DNA of 6,275 nt from Ferruginibacter sp. (GTDB taxonomy: Bacteria > Bacteroidota > Bacteroidia > Chitinophagales > Chitinophagaceae): NCBI GenBank assembly GCA_025357775.1, contig JANXOQ010000306.1, positions 1 through 6,275 of the forward strand, read 5' to 3'. Shown piece by piece: positions 1 through 6,240 of the stretch. Positions within the stretch are counted from its first letter, which is position 1, and every line of letters starts with the position of its first letter. The translations under genes and the position numbers were made by a program. The notes below the pieces were generated by a model, which saw only the letters and a program-made list of their open reading frames with translations, made no database searches and had not been told where the DNA came from.

Positions 1-163
1 TTTATCGTTTGCAATTGGAAACGAAACAGAGTTAAAAAAATGTATAAATTTTTATATGAATAAAGTAAATCTTTCCATGCAAAGGGAATATAATTTTTCA
101 CTAGCAAAAGAAAAATTAAACTGGGAAATAGAATCTCAAAAACTGCTAGAACTTGTTAATTGA
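1..163 (+). CDS. C-terminal end of a probable glycosyltransferase (5' truncated)
   Basis: The reading frame whose codons begin at base 2 is open from the window edge to a TGA at 161-163 and gives the last 53 residues of a protein. The segment is hydrophilic and helical, ending in a stretch that reads AKEKLNWEIESQKLLELVN. A terminal helix with a Trp followed by a charged run and a KLLEL-type ending is typical of the C-terminus of GT4-type glycosyltransferases, where it packs back on the N-terminal domain. No catalytic part is in the window, so the family is inferred from this tail and from the three glycosyltransferase genes that follow. Its stop codon overlaps the start of the next gene by 4 nt (TTGA), as expected for an operon member. 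The gene was missed by a minimum-length ORF search because it lacks its start. That it is a coding end is fairly secure; the product is moderately so. Confidence 0.6.
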   Translation, partial: LSFAIGNETELKKCINFYMNKVNLSMQREYNFSLAKEKLNWEIESQKLLELVN

Positions 164-1434
164 AAAAAATCCTCATTATATATCCACATTTTCCACCATC
201 AAATTTAGCAGGTGTACACAGAGCTAGATTATTTGCCCAGCACTTACCTTCATTTGGTTGGGAGCCTACTATTTTAACAGTACATGAAAAGTACTATGAA
301 GAAAAGTTAGATTTTAATTTAAAAAAATTATTGCCTGTAGATTTAAGAATAGAAAAAGTAAATGCATTTTCTGTAAAAAAATTTAGACTAATTGGTGATA
401 TAGGTTTGCGTGGCTTTTTTCAATTATATAAAAAAGCAAAACAATTATTGAAAAATGAGAATTACGATTTTTTGTATATCCCTATTCCTTCTTTTTATTG
501 CGCACTGCTTGGGAGAATGTTAAATGCTTCTACACTTATAAAATATGGTATAGATTATATTGACCCTTGGGTTCACACTTTCCCTGGTAGTAATAAATTA
601 TTTAGTAGACATTGGTTTTCTACCAAACTTGCTCAATTTTTAGAACCAATTGCAATAAAAAATGTTTCATTAATTACAGGTGTTGCAGAAGGATATTACC
701 AACCTGTTTTAGAAAGAAACCCACACTTAAAAAATATTATAACTGGTGCTATGCCTTATGGCGGCGAAGTAAAAGATCATGAAATTATACAATCACTGAA
801 TATAAAACCTTATCTCTTCCAGAAGAAAGAAAATAAATTACAGCTAGTATATGCAGGTGCAATGTTGCCTAAAGCATATAAGCCTTTGGAGAAAATTTTT
901 GAGGCAATTGTAGTAAATAAATCTTTATTTGACAATGTTGAATTTTATTTTATAGGCACAGGGAAAATAGCTAATGATGCAGAGAGTTATAATATTAAAC
1001 CATTAGCAGAAAAGCATGGATTATGGAATGATATAGTTTTTGAATACCCAGCCCGTATACCTTATTTAGATGTGCTAGTACATTTAAACATTGCAGATGG
1101 GGTATTTATTTTGGGAAGTACCGAGCCACATTATACGCCTAGTAAAGTTTATCAAGCTATTCTTTCAGGTAAATCCTTATTTGCAATATTGCATTCTCAA
1201 AGTAGTGCAGTAAAAGTTATAAGAAATGCTAATGCTGGTGTTGTAATTGATTTTAATGGAGAAAAAGAATTAGAAAAAATAAAAAATATCTTTGTTGATA
1301 ATTTTATTCAGTACAGACAATTTTTGAGCATATTTAAAAAAGAACAAGTAAACGCAATTTTATTTTTAGAGTTTTCAGCTTATGAGGTTACAAAAAAATT
1401 GGCATCACTTATAGACCTAAATGTTGCTACATAA
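160..1434 (+). CDS. GT4-like glycosyltransferase, exosortase-associated (XYAG1-like) type
   Basis: This 424-residue protein is a probable cytoplasmic glycosyltransferase of GT-B fold adding a sugar to a lipid-linked repeat unit. The N-terminal Rossmann half starts with a beta strand (ILIIYPHFPPSNLAG, residues 4-18) followed by VHRARLFAQHLPSFGWEPTILT, the usual acceptor-domain opening. A characteristic IDPW motif is at 133-136, and a segment with LEP (161-163), ITGVAEGYY (172-180) follows. The C-terminal donor domain begins near 228 (LVYAGAMLP) and contains FIGTG (264-268) and TEPHYTPSKVYQAILSGK (321-338). The second Glu of the usual EX7E motif is replaced by Val330, and no Arg follows Gly233 in the phosphate-binding loop, so this is a divergent GT4 relative. 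It resembles the Bacteroidota family annotated as XrtY-associated glycosyltransferase XYAG1; this is recollection, not a search. The start is TTG at 160, overlapping the previous stop by 4 nt; no in-frame ATG occurs until codon 120, which would delete the N-terminal domain. The donor and acceptor sugars are unknown. Confidence 0.85.
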   Translation: MKKILIIYPHFPPSNLAGVHRARLFAQHLPSFGWEPTILTVHEKYYEEKLDFNLKKLLPVDLRIEKVNAFSVKKFRLIGDIGLRGFFQLYKKAKQLLKNENYDFLYIPIPSFYCALLGRMLNASTLIKYGIDYIDPWVHTFPGSNKLFSRHWFSTKLAQFLEPIAIKNVSLITGVAEGYYQPVLERNPHLKNIITGAMPYGGEVKDHEIIQSLNIKPYLFQKKENKLQLVYAGAMLPKAYKPLEKIFEAIVVNKSLFDNVEFYFIGTGKIANDAESYNIKPLAEKHGLWNDIVFEYPARIPYLDVLVHLNIADGVFILGSTEPHYTPSKVYQAILSGKSLFAILHSQSSAVKVIRNANAGVVIDFNGEKELEKIKNIFVDNFIQYRQFLSIFKKEQVNAILFLEFSAYEVTKKLASLIDLNVAT

Positions 1435-2610
1435 ATGCAAAAACTTGCCATAATATCTACCCATCCAATTCAATACAATGCTCCTTTTTTTAAGTTGCTT
1501 AGCCAAAGAAAAAATATTTTAATAAAAGTTTTTTATACTTGGAGCCAATCAGAACAAGGAATAAAATTTGACCCTGGTTTTGGAAAAGAAATTGCTTGGG
1601 ATATTCCTTTATTAGAAGGATATGACTACTGTTTTGTAAATAATATTTCTACCCAGCCAGGCTCACATAATTATAGAGGGATAAATAATCCAACATTGAT
1701 AAGAGAAATTGAAAATTGGTGTGCAAATGGAATATTGGTTTATGGATGGAGTTTTAAAAGCCATTTTAAAGCAATGCGTTACTTTAAAGGAAAAGTACCT
1801 GTTTTGTTTCGAGGTGATTCAACCCTATTAGATAAACAAACTTTTATAAAGAAAGTAATAAGAAGAATTGCTCTAAAATTTGTCTATTCAAAAATAGATA
1901 TTGCATTGTATGCAGGTAATGCTAATAAGGCTTATTTTTTGGCTCATGGTGTTGTAGAGCATAAGCTAGTATTTATGCCACATGCTATAGATAATGAGAG
2001 ATTTGCGGTAAGTGAAAAAAATACAAATGGTGCTAAAGAAATTAGAAAAAAACTAAAAATATCAAACGAAGCATTGGTATTTTTATTTGCTGGAAAATTA
2101 GAACCCAAGAAACAACCAGATTTATTGGCTAAAGTTTTTTGTGAAATAGAAAATAATGAAAGTCATTTAATAATAGCTGGAAATGGCGTTTTAGAAAATT
2201 TATTAAAAGCGAATTTTTCAAATAAATCTAATATTCATTTTATAGATTTTCAAAATCAACAAAGCATGCCTGCTTTATATGCCGCTTGCGATGTTTTTGT
2301 ATTACCATCCAAAGGGCCAGCCGAAACTTGGGGGCTTTCTATTAACGAAGCTATGGCTGCAGCAAAGCCAGTACTAATAAGCAATGCATGTGGTGCAGCC
2401 TATGATTTATTAGTAGAAGGAAAAACTGGATTTATTTTTGAAAAATTTGATTCTAAAAAGCTAAAAGAGCATTTAAAATATGTCATAAAAAATAGGGAAA
2501 AATTAATAACAATGAGCGATGAGGTTAGTAAAAAAATTTCATTTTATAATTATATAAATGATTGTACTGCTATAGAAAATTTATTTTTAAACAAATGCCA
2601 ACTTTTATAA
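1435..2610 (+). CDS. GT4 family glycosyltransferase
   Basis: This 391-residue protein is a retaining GT-B glycosyltransferase acting at the cytoplasmic side of the membrane on the polysaccharide repeat unit. The N-terminal domain opens with AIISTHPIQYNAPFFKLL (residues 5-22), the HPIQYxAPFF signature of a recognisable GT4 subgroup, and carries YGWSFKSH (103-110) and RGDST (126-130). The donor domain shows FAGKLEPKKQPDLL (218-231), where Lys221 and Lys226 sit in the positions that bind the nucleotide-sugar phosphates, then IIAGNG (246-251) and a full EX7E motif with Glu297 and Glu305 in PAETWGLSINEAMA. Length is normal for the family and both domains are intact. The ATG directly follows the TAA of the preceding gene without a gap, so translation is probably coupled. 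Which sugar it transfers cannot be read from the sequence. Confidence 0.92.
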   Translation: MQKLAIISTHPIQYNAPFFKLLSQRKNILIKVFYTWSQSEQGIKFDPGFGKEIAWDIPLLEGYDYCFVNNISTQPGSHNYRGINNPTLIREIENWCANGILVYGWSFKSHFKAMRYFKGKVPVLFRGDSTLLDKQTFIKKVIRRIALKFVYSKIDIALYAGNANKAYFLAHGVVEHKLVFMPHAIDNERFAVSEKNTNGAKEIRKKLKISNEALVFLFAGKLEPKKQPDLLAKVFCEIENNESHLIIAGNGVLENLLKANFSNKSNIHFIDFQNQQSMPALYAACDVFVLPSKGPAETWGLSINEAMAAAKPVLISNACGAAYDLLVEGKTGFIFEKFDSKKLKEHLKYVIKNREKLITMSDEVSKKISFYNYINDCTAIENLFLNKCQLL

Positions 2611-2616
2611 AAGTAA

Positions 2617-4029
2617 GTGAGAACAAAAATTTACTTTGAGGATAGTACTAAAATGTTGCTGTTATTACTATTGGTATTTCAACTTTTTTTTAGCAATGGT
2701 ATTTTACTTTTTATAGGAATGGCTATATTTTTTATTTTAATTAATAATTTACAGCAACCCTTTAAGCCTTCGGTATTTTCAATTATTTTATTGTATCATT
2801 TTATTCAAATATCTGCAGGTATTTGGCAGTGTAATTATTTAGGAGTTGATATAAATTATAGGGCTACAAATACTTTTTATGCAATATTGATATCTTATAT
2901 TGGTTTGTTATTTTTATTTTTACCAATTATTTACTATCAAAATAAAATACCTGCGTTATCAAAAGAAATATTATTAAAACATGCAAACAAATTATCGCTT
3001 GACAAAACATTTAAGGTATATGTAATTAGTTTTTTTATAATGAACGCCCTTACTGGAATTGCTTTTTTATTTCCAACACTTACACAAATAATTTTTAGCT
3101 TGGGCAATATTAAGTGGTTCATGTTTGTACTATTTGGATTACAAAGTATTTTAAAAAATAGAAAGCGTAAAGAGTTTTATATTTTTTGTGCCTTTGAATT
3201 TTTAATGGGTTTTTACAGCTATTTTTCAGAGTTTAAAACAGTGGTTTTCTTTATTTTTTTTATATCATTATTGATGCTTACAGTCATAAAATTTAATAAG
3301 CTAATTATTGCATTAATCTGTACTGTAGCAATAATTGTAGCTGGTATTTTTTGGACAAGTGTAAAAGGTGAGTATAGAATATTTTTAAATAAAGGAAGTA
3401 AAACACAATCTGTACAAGTAGATAAAGCAGATGCTTTAAATAAATTAGTAGAGTTGTCAGAAAAGCAAAATGAAAGCTCATTTCAGAAATCTACAGCAGA
3501 TTTTTTAGATAGAATACAATACACTTACCATTTAGCAAAAACATTAGATAGAGTGCCTGCTCTAATCCCGTATCAAAATGGTGATAACTGGAAAAAAACT
3601 TTAGCATTTGTTCTAACGCCAAGATTACTTGATGCAAATAAAGGTATTTATGATGCATCTATAAAAGCATCAAAATATACAGGTATACAGTACCAAGGTG
3701 TAAAGCGTGGCACATCAGTAAGCCTTGGTTATTTTGCTGATTGTTATATTGATTTTGGTTATATAGGAATGTTTATTCCACTTATAATTCTTGGCTTTAT
3801 TTATGGCAGTACCTACTTTTATTTTTTAAGAAAATCTTCAAATAATTTTATTTTTAATTATGCAGTTGTAGCATCAATATATATGGAGTTATTTGCATTT
3901 GAGTCTGACAGTATTTTTGTAGCTGGCAGGTTATATGTAAACTTGATAGTATTCTTTATTTTAAGTAAAACCTTGTTTCCACGGCTTATAAATTATTTAA
4001 ATGTTCCTGCAAAGGCATTTGTTGAATGA
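2617..4029 (+). CDS. Wzy-like polysaccharide polymerase (O-antigen polymerase type), integral membrane
   Basis: The 470-residue product is highly hydrophobic, with roughly ten to eleven membrane segments (about 13-43 as one or two, 52-70, 84-105, 132-155, 164-178, 185-204, 206-224, 228-246, then 381-402, 411-426, 432-454). A loop of about 135 residues, 247-380, separates the last two groups. This loop contains FVLTPRLLDANKG (331-343) and GYFADCYIDFGYIG (371-384), which match the PR-x-K/N and G-x-x-x-(D/E)-x-Y-x-x-F/x-G-x-x-G patterns of O-antigen polymerases. Such proteins link repeat units on undecaprenyl carriers at the periplasmic face. The position among glycosyltransferase genes and next to an exosortase fits the group annotated as exosortase Y-associated Wzy-like proteins. 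The chosen start is GTG 2617, right after an in-frame stop and 6 nt behind the upstream gene; ATG 2653 (codon 13) is a real alternative. An O-antigen ligase is less likely but cannot be excluded by eye. Confidence 0.82.
   Translation: MRTKIYFEDSTKMLLLLLLVFQLFFSNGILLFIGMAIFFILINNLQQPFKPSVFSIILLYHFIQISAGIWQCNYLGVDINYRATNTFYAILISYIGLLFLFLPIIYYQNKIPALSKEILLKHANKLSLDKTFKVYVISFFIMNALTGIAFLFPTLTQIIFSLGNIKWFMFVLFGLQSILKNRKRKEFYIFCAFEFLMGFYSYFSEFKTVVFFIFFISLLMLTVIKFNKLIIALICTVAIIVAGIFWTSVKGEYRIFLNKGSKTQSVQVDKADALNKLVELSEKQNESSFQKSTADFLDRIQYTYHLAKTLDRVPALIPYQNGDNWKKTLAFVLTPRLLDANKGIYDASIKASKYTGIQYQGVKRGTSVSLGYFADCYIDFGYIGMFIPLIILGFIYGSTYFYFLRKSSNNFIFNYAVVASIYMELFAFESDSIFVAGRLYVNLIVFFILSKTLFPRLINYLNVPAKAFVE
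2638..2641 (+). promoter_or_regulatory. Possible Shine-Dalgarno (GAGG) for an internal ATG start of the Wzy-like gene
   Basis: A GAGG tetramer ends 11 nt before the in-frame ATG at 2653, codon 13 of the Wzy-like gene. It could serve that ATG rather than the GTG at 2617. The case against it is that Bacteroidota rarely rely on such sites, and starting at 2653 would remove the charged residues Arg2, Lys4 and Lys12 that precede the first membrane segment. A 4-base match in a coding region may also be chance. Confidence 0.25.
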
Positions 4030-5138
4030 TTATTTTTATTACTATACCTTGGTTTTTACCAGCCTTCAAAGCAGGTGGTCCCATACAATCTATTGCTAAT
4101 CTTGTAGATAATTTTTATGGAAATGTTAAATTTAAAATTTTTTGTGCAAATGTAGATTTGGATAATAAAGTTTTGCAAAATATTGAATTCGACAAATGGA
4201 TAATTTTTAATAATAATACAGAAGTATTTTATGCATCACCGAGTAGTATTACAAAAAAACTAATTGTTCAGTATAATAATACAAAGCCAGATGTTTTATT
4301 TATTATAGGTATGTTTTCTCTTACTTTCAATATTTTCCCATTATTGTTTTGTAAAGCTAAAAAGAAAATTTTATCTGTTAGAGGAATGTTACATGATGAA
4401 GCGTTGGCTCAAAAAAAATGGAAGAAAAAATTATTTTTATTTTTTCTAAAATTAATAAACATAACAAAACATATTATTTTTCATGCAACTAATGAGCAAG
4501 AAAAAATATTTATACAATATCAATTTGGTAAAGACACTAAAATAAATATCGCAGATAATTTTTCTAAAAAAATAATTACTCCTGCTGCTTTATATAAAAA
4601 TATTAATTCTATAAATCTTATAACAATAGCACTTATAAGCCCAATGAAAAATCATAGGCTTGTATTAGAAGCGTTAACAAATGCAACTTCATACATAAAT
4701 TATAATATTTATGGTCCTATTAAAGATGCCAACTATTGGGAAGAGTGCTTGCAAATAATAAAAAATATGCCCTCTAATGTAATTGTGAAATATTGGAATG
4801 AGTTAGCACCTAGCGAAGTTCAAAATACTTTAGCAGAAAATCATATTTTTATAATGCCAAGTAAAAGTGAAAATTTTGCGCATTCAATAGCTGAAGCTTT
4901 GGCAATGGGTAAACCAGTAATAACTAGCCATGGCACCCCTTGGAATTTTTTAAAAGAAAACAATGCTGGCGAAAATGTAGAAAATAATAAAATTGATATT
5001 TTAAATGCAATTGATTTTTTTGCGAAACTTAATAATGAGGAATATCAAAAGTATTCAAGCGCTTCAATTTTATATTTTAATAAAAGAAATAATACTAATG
5101 ATCTAATAAAACAATATCAAAATTTATTATGTTCATAA
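4026..5138 (+). CDS. GT4 family glycosyltransferase
   Basis: This 370-residue protein is a GT-B glycosyltransferase, probably adding another sugar of the repeat unit. It starts with FITIPWFLPAFKAGGPIQSI (residues 4-23); the PWF-x-PAFKAGGP signature marks a common bacterial capsule and exopolysaccharide GT4 subgroup, with the Gly-rich turn facing the acceptor. VRGMLHDEALAQKKWKK (118-134) matches the conserved RGM segment of this group, and HATNEQEK (153-160) the inter-domain region. The donor domain has ISPMKNH (204-210), IYGP (228-231), and the EX7E pair Glu282 and Glu290 in SENFAHSIAEALAMGKPVI. The position that usually holds Arg before the Lys208 loop is Leu203, a departure discussed in the findings. 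The start ATG lies in a 4-nt ATGA overlap with the polymerase gene, and the stop lies 10 nt inside the exosortase gene. Length is typical. The sugar specificity is unknown. Confidence 0.9.
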   Translation: MIIFITIPWFLPAFKAGGPIQSIANLVDNFYGNVKFKIFCANVDLDNKVLQNIEFDKWIIFNNNTEVFYASPSSITKKLIVQYNNTKPDVLFIIGMFSLTFNIFPLLFCKAKKKILSVRGMLHDEALAQKKWKKKLFLFFLKLINITKHIIFHATNEQEKIFIQYQFGKDTKINIADNFSKKIITPAALYKNINSINLITIALISPMKNHRLVLEALTNATSYINYNIYGPIKDANYWEECLQIIKNMPSNVIVKYWNELAPSEVQNTLAENHIFIMPSKSENFAHSIAEALAMGKPVITSHGTPWNFLKENNAGENVENNKIDILNAIDFFAKLNNEEYQKYSSASILYFNKRNNTNDLIKQYQNLLCS

Positions 5139-5698
5139 CATTAAAAAAAATATTACAACAAAATAATTTTATTCGTTTTACTGTTTTATTTATTAGTATT
5201 TATTTGCTTAGCTATTATTTTACAAAAATTATTATTGGCATCTCTATACCTGGCGGCATTTATAGCCCATTTGTAGAAAAGTATTTTAATATTGCTTCAT
5301 GGCTAAGGAGTTCTCTAATATTGTCTTCTAAGTTTTTTTTGCATTATTTAAATTTTCAAACAATACGTGTAGATGCTTATTTATTAAAGGTAATTGATGG
5401 CAGAGGTGTACGTATTGTATATGCATGCCTTGGGTTTGCTGTAATGAGTTTTTGGTTAGCATACATATTAGCATCTTCTACAAATATAAAAATGAAAATT
5501 ATATGGGTTGTTGGAGGTTTGTTCTCTCTATGGTTATTAAATGTGGCAAGAATAAGTTTGGTGCTAGTGGCTGCAAATAAAGGATGGCATTTTCCCTTTG
5601 GGTGGAACCATCACACTTGGTTTAATATTATTGCATACTCATTTATTTTCTTTATGATATTTTTGTTTGAAAAACATATTAAGAAAGCCAGTAAATGA
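5129..5698 (+). CDS. Exosortase family protein (probable XrtY-type), membrane transpeptidase
   Basis: The 189-residue product is a polytopic membrane protein with hydrophobic segments near 16-37, 60-76, 95-114, 121-144 and 164-180. It carries the three conserved positions of the exosortase/archaeosortase superfamily in order: Cys100 in VYACLGFAVMSFW, Arg141 in LLNVARISLV, and a His at 161 or 162 in GWNHHTWFN. The family is known as cysteine-type membrane enzymes that recognise a C-terminal tripartite sorting signal (short motif, membrane helix, basic tail), cut it and pass the protein to a new attachment. The protein is much shorter than classical EpsH-type exosortases (about 280 residues or more), but suits the compact Bacteroidota forms. 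Placement among glycosyltransferases, a Wzy-like polymerase and an acetyltransferase points to the XrtY type, which I infer rather than prove. The ATG at 5129 overlaps the upstream gene by 10 nt. No substrate protein is encoded in the window. Confidence 0.85.
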   Translation: MFITLKKILQQNNFIRFTVLFISIYLLSYYFTKIIIGISIPGGIYSPFVEKYFNIASWLRSSLILSSKFFLHYLNFQTIRVDAYLLKVIDGRGVRIVYACLGFAVMSFWLAYILASSTNIKMKIIWVVGGLFSLWLLNVARISLVLVAANKGWHFPFGWNHHTWFNIIAYSFIFFMIFLFEKHIKKASK

Positions 5699-6240
5699 AA
5701 GTAGATTTATCAAAATATAATAATAATTGGTATAAACCTGGCTCATCTATAAAAAGAATGCTTTGGTATTTTGTAAATGTATTTTTTTTTAAATCTGGTT
5801 GGTTTCCTTTTTATAGTTTAAAAGTTTTTTTGCTCAAATTATTTTCAGCTAAAATAGGGAAGGGGGTTTGTATAAAACCTTATGTAAATATAAAATACCC
5901 TTGGTTTTTGCAAATTGGAAATAATGTATGGATTGGTGAAAATGTTTGGATAGATAATTTAGATAATGTAACAATTGGGAATAATGTTTGTATTTCCCAA
6001 GGTGCTTTATTATTATGTGGTAATCACGATTATACTAAACCAACTTTCGATTTGATGGTGAAACCAATTATCATAGAAGATGGTGTTTGGCTTGGGGCAA
6101 AATGCACAATTTTTGGGGGTGTTTTGTGTGCAAATCATAGCGTATTTTTAGCTAGTACTTTTGTCAGTTCTTCTTCTATGCCTTTTGGGGTTTATAGCGG
6201 TAACCCTGCTATAAAATTGCGAGATAGAAAAATTATTTAA
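5695..6240 (+). CDS. WcaF-like colanic-acid-type O-acetyltransferase (left-handed beta-helix)
   Basis: This 181-residue protein is a probable acetyl-CoA-dependent acetyltransferase that O-acetylates a sugar of the polymer or its precursor in the cytoplasm. The N-terminal part (residues 1-50) with YNNNWYKPG and a hydrophobic, aromatic stretch at 24-48 is the usual lead-in of WcaF-type enzymes. Hexapeptide repeats follow at about 53-103 (AKIGKG, LQIGNNVWIGENVWI, VTIGNNVCIS). After them comes the loop with CGNHDY, where His111 is the expected catalytic base, then IIIEDGVWLGAKCTIFGGV (126-143) for the last coils, and SGNPAIKLRDR (168-178), the conserved C-terminal tail. In the last coil the common IG-x-x-A pattern is replaced by CANHSVFLA, a mild divergence. 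Length is normal. Its ATG overlaps the exosortase stop by 4 nt (ATGA). It carries a T9 run at codons 30-32. WcaF similarity is clear; the acceptor sugar is unknown, and a serine-acetyltransferase-like or maltose-acetyltransferase-like role is less likely. Confidence 0.88.
   Translation: MKVDLSKYNNNWYKPGSSIKRMLWYFVNVFFFKSGWFPFYSLKVFLLKLFSAKIGKGVCIKPYVNIKYPWFLQIGNNVWIGENVWIDNLDNVTIGNNVCISQGALLLCGNHDYTKPTFDLMVKPIIIEDGVWLGAKCTIFGGVLCANHSVFLASTFVSSSSMPFGVYSGNPAIKLRDRKII

Noticed and set aside
1..159. Promoter for the operon in front of the first complete gene
   Set aside because: The region is coding for the upstream protein and the genes overlap; A/T-rich hexamers can be found anywhere in this sequence and give no support.
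2937..3122. 61-codon open frame on the minus strand inside the polymerase gene
   Set aside because: It lies wholly within a well-supported membrane-protein gene on the + strand, has no recognisable motif, and is explained as an antisense shadow.
5333..5340. T8 run inside the exosortase gene, considered as an intrinsic terminator tract
   Set aside because: No G/C-rich hairpin precedes it, and it encodes Phe69-Phe70 in a membrane-proximal segment, which explains the Ts.
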